64,000 nucleotides of DNA from Tillandsia leiboldiana (taxonomy: Eukaryota > Streptophyta > Magnoliopsida > Poales > Bromeliaceae). Below the pieces are notes generated by a model, which saw only the letters and a program-made list of their open reading frames with translations, was not told where the DNA came from and searched no databases. The translations under genes and the position numbers were made by a program. Shown piece after piece: positions 21,601 to 32,423 of this stretch. Position 1 is the first letter of the stretch. Every line of letters begins with the position of its first letter. Location: the NCBI GenBank assembly GCA_029204045.2, contig CM055067.1:24564838-24628837 (forward strand), in the 5' to 3' direction.

Positions 21601-21896
21601 AGCAAAAACAAGGTGTTACTATTCAAAACACTATTCACTTAAGTAGCGGGCCCCACTAGTTTTCCTGCTGATTTCCGGACGATCCGACCGTCGGATCAGC
21701 AAATGGTCTATACCATTTCCACTCGATTCGATGAGACGGTCGCACTGGCGACCTCAGATTTCCGAGTTCAGACTCAGATCGGAAAGGCAGAATTTGTGCA
21801 TCGAAAACTGTGCGATTCGCGCACCGGTATGCAAATCACTGAGGTTTAGATCTGCTTCCTCGCCCGCAAACACACTTGAATTTCTCGAGTGCTACA
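18603..21896 (-). repeat. LTR of family C, copy C1
   Basis: Runs from TGTCACGC (18603) to GTGCTACA (21896). Compared with C3, several hundred bases just inside the left end are deleted, including the stem-loop. It is bordered by a PBS on the left and by a gypsy 3' internal end on the right, so one LTR is shared by two interiors. It contains repeated GCACCGCTCCCACGTCGGAC units (18850-18980) and GC-rich blocks with CGGCGG (19850-21030). Frames of 60-160 codons in it have no recognisable product. Confidence 0.75.
21106..21135 (-). promoter_or_regulatory. Putative TATA and telo-box promoter of LTR C1
   Basis: On the minus strand CTATTTAAA (21127-21135) is followed 12 bases downstream by TTAGGGTTT (21106-21114). 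The same arrangement occurs in other LTR families here. Confidence 0.5.
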
Positions 21897-23478
21897 TCAC
21901 TCACACCTTAAAAAAAGTTTCGTCCCCAAAACTTAAATACACCACGCATCCCATAAATGGGGAAAGTGCCCAAACATGTCCGACCTGCGCTCCCAAATGG
22001 CTTCGCGCCCCTCATGATCCGCTCGTTTCTCTCTGGCACTAGGAGAGAATGCAGTTTCCCCGCCGGGCGCTGACGTTCGGCCTTTATTCGATGACCGACC
22101 CAGTAGCGAGCCACGCGTTATGCTACAACCCTTGTCAATTTAAGCCACCAACGGTCTGCTGTTGATCCGCCCTGCTACGTAATCACGGTTACCGATATGT
22201 CTCCCGTCTGACTCTTACTGCTCTAGGCATCGACTGCTCCACTTGTCCTTCCGGGGTGATCTTGATTGGACGAAACGTTTCCTTGAGTTGCTTGGTCGTA
22301 TAGGCCTTAACTCTCCAAACATTTAGCCGTCCCACAAAGCCCACCTCGCGAGGCAAAGACACGCGAAACACCCTATAACTCTTGGCGAAATTCGGTGGTA
22401 ACCCTGAATGGAAAACTACCGGACTGAACCGCCCTAAGATTTCGGACAAACGACGGCTCGACCCGCCTGGCAACCCTACCGTCCCGTCTCTCTTGATCGA
22501 ACTAACCTGAGTAAGCCTGCTCCTCGACTTGGAGTTCCCTGTTATGTCGTCGCCGGTTCGCAGACCGCCTCTGACGGTGCTGAGCAGTCCGCAACCAAAG
22601 CTTCGCGATGCGTCGAGGTACCCCAGTCCTACCGCCAAACCCGGACCGATGGGCTCCTAAATGCTCAAAATAACCCGACAACAAAGGGGGAAGCCACACT
22701 AATACCCTTTACAAAAACTCCAGGATGTGCCAATCCAACTAGCCGAGTCACCGCCTACAAGTAATCCTCCTTTGAAAACGACGAACCCACCCGTCGCCAA
22801 CACGAACTACTTCCACCCGTCACCAACACGGGCCACTAGCTCGGAGCATAACCACCATCCCGGATTGTTCGCTCCGACTGTCCGTTCTACCGAGGCGACG
22901 TCAAAACTAAAGCTAGGTTTCAGCTCTCAGACCTACCACAAGGTCTACCCCACCGGAAAAGCTGAACGCAGGGCGTCCTAGCCGAAAGCAACCAATGCCA
23001 GAGCGCCATGTAGTCAACAACCCCCGCTGACCTACACTGCATTCGCAATCAATAGTCTCGCAACCCAAAATCCTCCCGATTATGCCTTGGTCATGGAAAG
23101 CTGGCGACAAAAACCAAGAAATACCGTCCTACCTCCATCTTGGCACCGAAGGGGTACGTCACTCTTGTTAACCCCTACCGCTCGGTCCCAATCTATTGCC
23201 CCTCCAAGCACCGTGCACCGAACCGAGCTGCATATCCCCAGACCAAACGATCACATTCTCAACTAGGAGTATTCTGAGCTCTAGGTCCGCTTAACCAAAC
23301 TCGAGCCCATCCGAAACAAGATTTGCTAGCCCCGGGAGTTTCCTTTCTCAACCCAAAGGAGAACCCCAAGACCCCATCTCGACAATTTCTACCACCATCG
23401 CAGTGTCTGCAGTAAAAAAAACCGAACTATGGGTGACAACCATAGGGGAAGAATCCTCATTACCCGGGCAATCTCTCC
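21897..23478 (-). pseudogene. 3' interior of family C (C1), with integrase relic
   Basis: Next to the LTR the minus strand has the GGACGAAACTT terminal motif. At about 22030-22100 a frame reads HRIKAERQRPAGKLHSLLVPE, similar to integrase just after its zinc-binding domain (VKAEHQRPAGKLQPLPVPE in element B). The catalytic core and chromodomain are missing, and the frame passes directly to the terminal tail. The rest (22110-23478) matches no family I know. The whole segment recurs inverted at about 26930-28720. At 23478 it meets an oppositely oriented C LTR fragment. Confidence 0.65.
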
Positions 23479-24770
23479 TAGTCTAGTGAGAGCCCGGGAT
23501 CAGCCGACATTCAGGTGGGTTTTTCTTTGAGACTTAGCATAGAATCGGTATTGTTGGAAGGTTATTAATTGCATGTTATCGGTACTAATGCTGACGGTCT
23601 CTAGTGTTTGCGATATTACCCTGTATATTGGTTATTATGCTCGTAGTTACGACACGCGCACCCGCGGTCTGGCCACCGCAAAGGGTGCTCTTTTCCGGGA
23701 AAGCGGTCTCCGACCCGTGTAAACCCACGAGGTGAGGTAGTGGGGGCCCCCGTAGGTGTGGGGTTTGAGGCATCAAGGGGGGGGGGGGGGGAGTGGTGCG
23801 ATCTGTCGGGACAGGTGCCCGACGAGGTCAGGTGCCCCAAGGTGTGAGCGGTGCGATCCATCGGGGTAGGTGCCCGACGAGGTCAGGTGTGTAGGTGTTA
23901 CAGGTGTTACGGGTATTACAGGTGTTGAAGGTGTTCGCGTGTTACTTTTCCAATGAGCAGAGTGGTTGCTCCGGATAGTCTTACAGTTGGGTTTGGTATT
24001 CTTTCTTATTCATTATTAGTACCATGTGTCGCTGACTACCCACTCCGTGACAGGTTCTTCCAGGGGTGAACGGTAGACGACGATGAGGCCGAGGCTGGAG
24101 TAGTCGGGCCGTGGGGAGCCCTAGTCTGTATCTCCTTTACCTTTCCTTGCATTTTATTTGATACTGTAGGTTACTGTGTGGTTCTCGATACCCTCGTGGG
24201 GTCGGTGTGGATGTTGATTGCTTTTACTATGGATATGGAATATTGGTTCTTTTATTATCCCCGTTCGGCCATTTTCCAAAGCAAACAACAAGAAAAGAAA
24301 AGAATTGTGAAAAACTATTTCAAAACCTTGGGTCGTGTGGACCCGTTTTCCAAACCATGTGGATTTATGGGATTTCCAAACTGTTTTCAAAACCTTGGGT
24401 CGTGTGGACCTGTTTTCCAAAACCCTGTGGATTTATGGCACCTTTCCAAACTGTTTCAAAACCTGGGGTCGTGTGGACCTGTTTTATAAACTGTGAGTTT
24501 ATCCTTTCAACTTGACTGGCCACGGACGTTGTTTCTAGTTTGCATTCGTAGTTATATTCCGCACTGCTGTGATTGAATGAATACTCGTGTAAACTGTTGT
24601 ATTAGCCGCGACGCCGTGCATATACAGAGGAGACTCTGCCTGTTTGTCGAGTAAATCTGTATATGCGGCGGGTCTGGGCACGCGCCGGGGAGGGTCGGAT
24701 TTCAAAAAAAAAATTAAACGCCAAGCCAACAACTCTTTCTTTCCGCTGAGCGAAACCCCCGGGGCGTGAC
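23479..24770 (+). repeat. 5' LTR of element C2 (3' part only)
   Basis: The reverse complement of 29257-30540, ending GGGGCGTGAC before a Cassandra insertion; the last base and the PBS resume after 25351. It includes a G-run of 16 (about 23777), imperfect repeats of about 75 bp with GGGTCGTGTGGACC (24320-24490) and the stem-loop at 24618-24666. The upstream part of the LTR is missing. Confidence 0.8.
24618..24666 (+). other. Stem-loop near the 3' end of LTR C2
   Basis: Arms GCATATACAGA and TCTGTATATGC pair perfectly over 11 bp. The inner pairing is weaker (GACTC / GAGT). Compared with A and B, the change ACAAA to ACAGA is matched by TTTGT to TCTGT. Confidence 0.7.
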
Positions 24771-25346
24771 TGTGACACCCCCAGAATTTGAAATAGTCCT
24801 ATATATAAATGATATAATAGGACTAAAACTCTTAACCCGGCTATAGCATTTTGGATGGTAGCAAGATCCAAGAGGTTATGAGAGTTAAGCGTGCTAGAGC
24901 TAGAGTAGCTCTAGGATGGGTGACCCCCTGGGAAGTGGGGCGTCACAGTTGGTATCAGAGACAATCACCAGCCGGAAATGTGAGATGAGTCTCGGCTGAG
25001 CCAGGGTCATATAGCGGGTAGAGTGTGGCTCCCCGGCTAATGACCGTTGTAGGTGGAGTGCAGCTCCCTACAAAGTCGGCTAAGGTTAGCGAGACGAGTC
25101 TCACATCGCCTGGTACTAGTGAGTGTGCTTGAGTCTGACGTGGATGTCAGGGCTTAAAGGGGGGAGGAATGTGACACCCCCGGAATTTGAAATAGTCCTA
25201 TATATAAATGATATAATAGGACTAAAACTCTTAACCCGGCTATAGCATTTTGGATGGTAGCAAGATCCAAGAGGTTATGAGAGTTAAGCGTGCTAGAGCT
25301 AGAGTAGCTCTAGGATGGGTGACCCCCTGGGAAGTGGGGCGTCACA
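24771..25346 (+). mobile_element. Complete single Cassandra TRIM element
   Basis: LTRs at 24771-24947 and 25170-25346 (177 bp each) flank a 222-bp interior with PBS GTTGGTATCAGAG and polypurine tract AAAGGGGGGAGGAA. The 5S-like block in the first LTR is 24883-24937. GTGAC is duplicated at 24766-24770 and 25347-25351. The insertion lies exactly at the LTR/PBS border of C2. The LTRs differ at only one or two positions, so it is recent. Compared with the left array both LTRs share GGTTATGAGAG, so it belongs to a slightly different lineage. Confidence 0.93.
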
Positions 25347-25360
25347 GTGACAGATTAAGA

Positions 25361-25371
25361 TGGTATCAGAG
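25361..25371 (+). other. Primer-binding site of element C2
   Basis: TGGTATCAGAG, eight bases after the restored LTR end, complementary to initiator-Met tRNA. The 25372-25580 leader has no gene and includes a G-run at about 25481-25494. Confidence 0.8.
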
Positions 25372-25580
25372 AGGTTTTCTTTTAATCACAACAGTGAAGG
25401 TCCAACATCCACGGTAATACCACACGTAGCCTCGAATAAATAAAATGTGCAGGACATAGGGGTGTAGGACGTGAGTGATCGGGGGGGGGGGGGGAAGTAT
25501 AGTTCCTTTCTCTCTCGATGTAGGGCAGTTGTTCTAGCGGAGACTAGAACTAATGTTATGGTTGCATGTATGCACAGACG

Positions 25581-26543
25581 ATGGTGCGAACTAGAGCGTC
25601 GGCCGGGGACGAGGGGGCAGATGCGACGGCATCGACGGCCGCGGAGAACCAGCTCCTGCGGCAGCAACTGCGAGAGATGGCGGGGCAGCTGGCGACCCTC
25701 ACAGATCATGTGCGTCAGATGACGCAACAGCTTCCGGCCGCGACGGTGACGGTCGCTCCGGCCCCTCCACAGGGGCCAACCGCGCCAGCAGTTGGGCCGC
25801 AAGTGACGGGGACTGGGGTAGGAGCGGCCCTTCCCCCGGTAGCAACGGTCGGGATAGCATCAGCCCAGACCACGACGCCGGTAGCAGCACCCACAACAGC
25901 GTCCATGGGACCGGCGCCGGGGGCCCTCGGCGGGGGTACCTCGGGGGAGACCATGGTGGCACCCGTTCCTACTATGGCCGCCGCCCCCGCGGGAGAGGGG
26001 ACAGTTCCACTGACGGAGCGGGAACGGGTACGAGCCAACCTGGCGGATTTCGAGAAATACGATCCACCCGTTTTCGAGGGAGAAACGACCGACCCTTGGG
26101 TCGCCGAGAAGTGGGTGGGGTCGATGGAAAAGCTGTTTGAAGACTTGCTCATGGAGGACTGCGAGCGGGTTCCCCTAGCGGTCCACTGCCTGGAGGGGAA
26201 CGCCCGCTTATAGTGGAAGACGGTGCGCCCCGACCCCACCAGGGGCACCGTGTTACCATCATGGACGACGTTCAAGCAGGAGCTGTTTGGGACTTTCTTC
26301 ACCAACAGCGTCAAAAAGAAGCTGGAGGACGACTTGAACCACATCCAGCAGGGGAGGAAAACAGTCATGGAATATCAGCGCGAATTCGTGCGATTGGCCA
26401 ACTGCGTCCCTTTCGTCATAAGGGACGAATCCCACAAGGCGCAACTCCTTGTGGATGGCTTACGAAGTGATATCTTCCAAGTGGTACAGGCAGCCGACTT
26501 ACACACATTCCAAAAAGTGGTCGACCGGGCCACTGTGGTATAG
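25581..26543 (+). pseudogene. Gag of element C2, one nonsense mutation and 3' truncated
   Basis: Starts MVRTRASAGDEG at 25581. A Leu/Gln-rich helix (AAENQLLRQQLREMAGQL), a Pro/Ala/Thr-rich linker, then the capsid-type domain with FEGETTDPWVAEKWV. At 26211-26213 TAG replaces the Trp codon of the conserved W-W-K-T motif. The same frame continues to 26543 with LPSWTTFKQELFGTFFTNS and CVPFVIRDESHKAQLLVDGL. It ends in a second TAG where relatives read on to zinc knuckles, so even without the nonsense change RNA binding would be lost. No protease or RT follows. Confidence 0.85.
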
Positions 26544-26821
26544 GTCCCTCTTCTCGATAGTTGGTTGAGTGCTATGCTAGCGGAGTCTAGCGCTGACGTG
26601 TGTTGTGTGTGTGTACGGGTTGAGTTTTTTTTCTCGGTTTAGTTCGGTTGTCGTGTTTGTGTAGACGTGTTGTTATGGAGGCTGGGGTCGAGGCCGGCTG
26701 CCACTGGGGTCTTGATGGTTGCTAGGAATCAATGGATTAAGCAACCAGCATGGGGCACGGTGGGCCTGCTGACGGTGTTCATGCACCTGGTGTGGCTGTT
26801 AATACAGCAAATAGTTGCGCC
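26544..26821 (+). other. Family C filler segment
   Basis: Inverted counterpart of 16341-16594, following truncated gag in both copies. It has no coding similarity. From 26822 to about 26930 the sequence is unique in the window and unidentified. Confidence 0.5.
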
Positions 26822-26929
26822 GGCTTGTGGTTTTTCCGAACCCCTTCCTCTGGCAGCGTTCTTGTCGTCGTTAGTAATGGAAACTAATAGTAGTGAAATC
26901 TGCGGTGGTTGTTAGCGTGTCAGCTGTTT

Positions 26930-28720
26930 TATCGAACATAAGTAACCGGGTGACTCTTGCCTAAGGTTGTACCTTTTAGATCTTCCGGTTTTAGGCTATA
27001 GCAGATAGTCGGTCGAACCTTTTGCATCTTGGATAGGGTGGGGGTGGGTATGAAGACTCTTCCCCTATGGTGGTCACCCATGGTTCGGCTTTTACTGTAG
27101 ACACTGCAATGGTGGTAGAAATCGTCGAGGTGGGGTTCTCCTTTGGGTTGAGAAAGGAAACTCCCGGGGCTAGCAAATCTTGTTTCGTATGGGCTCGAGT
27201 TTGGTTGAGCGGACCTAGAGCTTAGAATACTCCTAGTTGGGAAAGTGAGTGTTTGGTCTGGGGGTGTGCAGCTCGGTTCGGTGCACGGTGCTTGGAAGGG
27301 CAATAGATTGGGACCGAGCGGTAGAGGTTAACCAGAGTGTCGCACCCCTTCGGCACCAAGACGGTGGTAGGACCGTATTTCTTGGTTGTCGTCACCAGCT
27401 TCCCATGACCAAGGTATAGTCTTGAGGATTTGGGTTGCGAGTTTAGTGATTGTGAGGCAGTACGGACCAACGGGGGGTTGTTGATCGCACGGCGTTCTGG
27501 CATTAGTCACTCTCGGCTAGGATGCCCTGCATGCAACTTTCTCTATGGGGTAGGCCTCGTGGCAGGACCTGGAGCTGAAATCTAGCGTTAGTTTTGACCG
27601 TCGCCTTGGTAGAACGGGCAGTCGAAACGGACAACCCGGGATGGTGGTTATGCTCCGAGCTAGTAGTCCGTGTTGGCGACGGGTGGGTTCGCCGTTTTCA
27701 AAGGAAGATTACTTGTAGGCGGTGACCCGGCTAGTTGGATTGGCACATCCTGGAGTTTTGTAAGGGTATTAGTGTGGCTTCCCCCTTTGTGGTCGGGTTA
27801 GTTTGGGCATTTACGGGCCGTCGGTCCGGGTTTGGTGGTAGGACCGGGGTACCTCGACGCATCGCAAGACTTTGGCTGCTGACTGCTCAACACCGTCAGA
27901 GGTGGTCCGCGAACCAGTGGCGTCATAGCAGGGAACTCCAAGTCGAGGAGCAGGCTTACTTAGGTTAGTTTCGATCATGAGAGACGGGACGGTAGGGTTG
28001 CCAGGCGGGCCGAGCCGTCGTCTGTCTGAAACCTTAGGGCGGTTCAGTCCGGTAGTTTTTCGTTCAGGGTTGCCACCGAGTTTCGCCAAGAGATATATGG
28101 CGTTTCGCGTGTCATCGCTTCGGGGGTTAGATTATTGAGCGCCCCAACGGCGTTCGCGGGTTTGATGAACAGAAAGTTTCCAGACCCTCCTTGGGTCAAC
28201 TTGCGTACGAACAAGGAGCGTCTTCGGGTGACCCTTCTGACCCTCAGGGACCAGAGAGGGTAGGCCAAACTCCAAAGGTGTGAGTTTGGGCATCGCGGGG
28301 GAGAGTTGAGGCCTTTACGACCAAGCAACTCAAGGAAATGATGCGTCCAATCAAGATCACACTGGAAAGACAAGTGGAGCAGTCAATTGCCTGGAGCGGT
28401 AAGGGTCAGACAGGAGACATACCGGTAACCGCGATTACGTAGCAGGACGGATCAACAGCAGACTGTTGGTGGCTTAAATTGACAATGGATGTAGCACAAC
28501 GCGTGGCTCGCTTTTGGGTCGGTCATCGAATAAAGGCCGAATGTCAGCGCCCGACGGGGAAACTGCAATCTCTCCTAGTGCCAGAGAGAAACGAGCGGAT
28601 CATGGGGGGCGCGAAGCCATTTGGGAGTGCAAGTCGGACATGGTTGGGCACTTTCCCCATTTATGGGATTCCTGGTGTGTTCAAGTTTCGAGGACGAAAC
28701 TTCTTTTAAGGTGTGAGTGG
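26930..28720 (+). pseudogene. 3' interior of element C2, with integrase relic
   Basis: The reverse complement of 21897-23478, longer by a segment near 28090-28320. At 28514-28600 a frame reads HRIKAECQRPTGKLQSLLVPE, the post-zinc-domain part of integrase, then runs into the TTTCGAGGACGAAACTTC terminal motif. The catalytic core is absent. Thus C1 and C2 share one deleted interior, which marks a non-autonomous family rather than independent decay. Confidence 0.65.
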
Positions 28721-29256
28721 TGTAATACTCGGGAAAATTGTGTTAGTGTAAAGAGTGTTTTTCAGGTGCGAATGTGTGCGAGGAAACAAAATTAACATTA
28801 GTGGTGTGTACCGGTGTACGGATTGCACAGTTGCCGAAGCACAATTCCGCCTTTCCAAATCCGAGTCTGATTTCAGATATCTGAGGTCGCCAGTGCGACC
28901 GTCTCGTCGAATCGAGTGGAAATGGTATAGACCGTTTGCTGATCCGACGGTCGGATCGTCCGGAAACCAGCAAGAAAACTAGTGGGACCCACGACTTAAG
29001 TGAATAGTAAAATGAATAGTAACCCCTGTTTTCGGTCCCCTCTTGATCGGTCGTTGGCCATTTCACTGCCCAAAATCCAAACCTAGCAGTATGAGTAGAC
29101 GATTCTAGCTAATTTTGACGTTCTGAGCGCAATGGCGCTGACGAAATTTCCGTCTGACGAACCTAGGGTCTCGAAAAATGAGATAAACTGTATTTTGGTA
29201 CAGTGTTTTTGGACCGGGAATTTATCCGGGCGTTTTCTCGAAAAACAAAATCGTTA
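28721..29256 (+). repeat. 3' LTR of element C2, first 536 bp
   Basis: Starts TGTAATACTCGGG after the internal end and matches the inverted 21380-21896. It is interrupted at 29256 by element C3; its last five bases CGTTA (29252-29256) are the expected target-site duplication, whose partner would lie beyond the window. Confidence 0.8.
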
Positions 29257-31234
29257 TGTCACGCCCCGGGGGTTTCACTCAGCGGAAAGAAAGAGTTGTT
29301 AGCTTGGCGTTTAATTTTTTTTTTTTTTGAAATTCGACCCTCCCCGGCGCGTGCCCAGACCCGCCGCATATACAGATTTACTCGACAAACGGGCAGAGTC
29401 TCCTCTGTATATGCACGGCGTCGCGGCTAATACAACAGTTTACACAAGTATTCATTCAATCACAACAGTGCGGAACATAACTACGAATGCAAACTAGAAA
29501 CAACGTCCGTGGCCGGTCAAGTTGAAAGGATAAACTCACAGTTTAGAAAACAGGTCCACACGACCCCAGGTTTTGAAACAGTTTGGAAAGGTGCCATAAA
29601 TCCACAGGGTTTTGGAAAACAGGTCCACACGACCCAAGGTTTTGAAAACAGTTTGGAAATCCCATAAATCCACATGGTTTGGAAAACGGGTCCACACGAC
29701 CCAAGGTTTTGAAATAGTTTTTCACAATTCTTTTCTTTTCTTGTTGTTTGCTTTGGAAAACGGCCGAACGGGGATAATAAAAGAACCAATATTCCATATC
29801 GAGAGTAAAAGCAATCAACATCCACACCGACCCCACGAGGGTATCGAGAACCACACAGTAACCTACAGTATCAAATGAAATGCAAGGAAAGGTAAAGGAG
29901 ATACAGACTAGGGCTCCCCACGGCCCGACTACTCCAGCCTCGGCCTCACCGTCGTCTACCGCTCACCCCTGGAAGAACCTGTCACGGAGTGGGTGGTCAG
30001 CGACACATGGTAATAATAATGAACAAGAAAGAATACCAAACCCAACTGTAAGACTATCCGGAGCAACCACTCTGCTCATTGGAAAAGTAACACGCGAACA
30101 CCTTCAACACCTGTAATACCCGTAACACCTGTAACACCTACACACCTGACCTCGTCGGGCACCTACCCCGATGGATCGCACCGCTCACACCTTGGGGCAC
30201 CAGACCTCGTCGGGCACCTATCCCGACGGATCGCACCGCTCCCCCCCCTTGATGCCTCAAACCCCACACCTACGGGGGCCCCCACTACCTCACCTCGTGG
30301 GTTTACACGGGTCGGAGACCGCTTTCCCGAAAAAGAGCACCCTTTGCGGTGGCCAGACCGCGGGTGCGCGTGTCGCAACTACGAGCATAATAACCAATAT
30401 ACAGGGTAATATCGCAAACACTAGAGACCGTCAGCATTAGTACCGATAACATGCAATTAATAACCTTCCAACAATACCGATTCTATGCTAAGTCTCAAAG
30501 AAAAACCCACCTGAATGTCGGCTGATCCCGAGCTCTCACTAGACTACTGGGCGGCTGGTGCTGAACAGCTGGGCCCTGAATAAAAACTGTAGTCAGAACT
30601 AGACTCACTCATATCCATCCCGACAACACTACACTAACATGTCGCTAATACGGGGAACTTAGCCGTAACTAGGCTTAAACCGAAATTCCCGAAAATCCAT
30701 TGAACCTCCAATCATGACCCGCCAATGGTCTAAAAAAAAAATCCAAATATCGTCCAACTACACCTGCTGTCCTTAAACATCATAATTTGATGTTCGGGCA
30801 ACCAGGGATCACATCGTAATTTCCTCTATAGAAATGTTGCTATAAATTCCCCTTTTTAACCGTTGTTTTGACTCGTTCATCCAAACCAGGAAGCCAAAGA
30901 CAGCGCCGTAAGTTTCAGCGCGTCTGGTTTGATGAGACAGAACCCGTGCTCACAAGCTTGGGCCGACAAGAGGCCCACATACAAATTTGGCCCATAATCA
31001 TTTAAACACTCAAATATCACTATGCTATTACAAATTAAATACTTAATCAAAATTAAAATAAAAGTGAGCATCATGCTCAGAGTACCCTACTAAGTCGAGG
31101 GCTCACCTTGGGTGCGTCGGAGATCGGCCGAAAAACTCGCCGGAGCAACTCCTCCAAAAGCCCAAGACTCGGTTTGCACCAAACCGAGGATCAAACCAAT
31201 CCTGACCCTAAATAACCTGAGCACGAGTTAGGAG
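29257..31234 (-). repeat. LTR of family C, copy C3, left part
   Basis: Begins TGTCACGCCCCGGGGG. It carries the stem-loop at 29366-29414, repeats of about 75 bp (29530-29715), GCACCGCTC-type repeats (30120-30240) and matches C1 from about 30000. It is interrupted at 31234 by the copia array and resumes at 46743. No gene lies in it. Confidence 0.8.
29366..29414 (-). other. Stem-loop near the 3' end of LTR C3
   Basis: Perfect 11-bp arms GCATATACAGA and TCTGTATATGC, the same structure as at 24618-24666. Confidence 0.7.
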
Positions 31235-31866
31235 TGTTGGTTTTTGGATCCACAAGGATCTAAATAGGTACTATCAAACAACTAGAGGGGGGGTGAATAG
31301 GTGTAATACTTATAAAACCAATCTCAGTGCAAAATAAAAACCAATGCGGAAAATAAAAATAGCACACCGAGATTTACGTGGAAACTCCAATCCAGGAGAA
31401 AAACCACGGGACCAACACGCAATAACAATCCACTAAGAAAAGAAGAATAACAAGGTGATTACCGACTCCACGGACTCAAACCCCTCCTTCAACTTCTTCG
31501 GACCTTGCGCTCACCGATTGCACGTCCACTGCACACGTTCGAATCCACGAACGCCACTCGAATCCACGAGCACACGTTTCGAATCCACGAAACGCCTTTA
31601 GCACACCGAATCCACGATGCCACGTCGAATCCACGACGCAAACTCAGCCGGTAAGAATATTGGCTTCGATGGTGATCCTTTGCTTAGATTCTCATTGAGG
31701 AACCGTAGAAGAAATCTCTAAGCAAAGATTAGATCAATTCGACAAAAGATATGTTCTTGAAAGAACCGTCGAATTGACCTAAAAGAGGCTATAAAGAAGA
31801 ACGATAAAAACCTAGCCTCTAGGGTTGCTCTCAAGTGTTTAATTAATTAATCGGTAGTTTTTGAGA

Positions 31867-31888
31867 AACCCTAAATGTCTATTTATAG
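31867..31888 (-). promoter_or_regulatory. TATA box and telo-box of the copia LTR
   Basis: On the minus strand CTATAAATAG (31879-31888), a textbook plant TATA box, is followed within a few bases by TTAGGGTTT (31867-31875). In LTR2-4 the TATA is kept but the telo-box is altered (plus strand AATCCCTAA). Confidence 0.6.
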
Positions 31889-31947
31889 TTTAGAAACCTT
31901 TGGAAAGAGATAAGCATAAAAAACTGGCTTAACAAAAATTTTCCCGC

Positions 31948-32013
31948 ACGACGATCCGGATCAGATTTACGGCGATCCTGATCGTCGTCTTTTTTCAGCA
32001 ATTCCTGAAAAAA
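31948..32013 (-). other. Two adjacent hairpins in the copia LTR
   Basis: ACGACGATC (31948-31956) pairs with GATCGTCGT (31980-31988). TTTTTTCAG (31990-31998) pairs with CTGAAAAAA (32005-32013). They are followed by repeats of an 18-bp unit GATCCGGATCGGAATTCT (32025-32075). Present in all four LTRs. Confidence 0.6.
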
Positions 32014-32423
32014 CAAGGTTCGGGATCCGGATCGGAATTCTGATCCGGATCGGAATTCTGATCCAGATCGGTTCAGGATCAGAAATTCTGAAACATCCAA
32101 TTTGTCCAGTTTTTGATTTTTAAGCAATGAAAACTTATCCAAGTGTTTCTAAACCACTCAAATGTATTCGGATCACCAAAATTATTTAGTTAAACGTACC
32201 TGATCAATCCGAATCCATTTTCCTTAAGATTGATGTAATTGATCCACAATTCTTCTACTTCAATCTTCAAGACTCAAAACACTGAGTGTCAACTTGAGAT
32301 CTTGTTGAATCTTCTCTAAGTCTTCGATTGCTGATTGACAATTTGATCACTTCAAGACTCCGACTCAACTCAACAACTCAACTACTCAATTCACGAAATA
32401 TGCCAACACAAAAAGCCGTAACA

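Larger units (their letters stand above)
31235..32423 (-). repeat. Copia array LTR1 (3' outermost, 1189 bp)
   Basis: Bounded by TGTTGG and GCCGTAACA. It differs from LTR2-4 at its left end, which begins TGTTGGTTTTTGGATCC whereas the others begin TGTAGGTTTTTAAAATATTA before GGATCC. It has an intact telo-box AAACCCTAA (31867-31875). Confidence 0.9.

Noticed and set aside
25361..25371. tRNA-Met-like sequence
   Set aside because: The 11-12-base match is a primer-binding site; no tRNA fold or other arms are present. The same holds at the other PBS positions.
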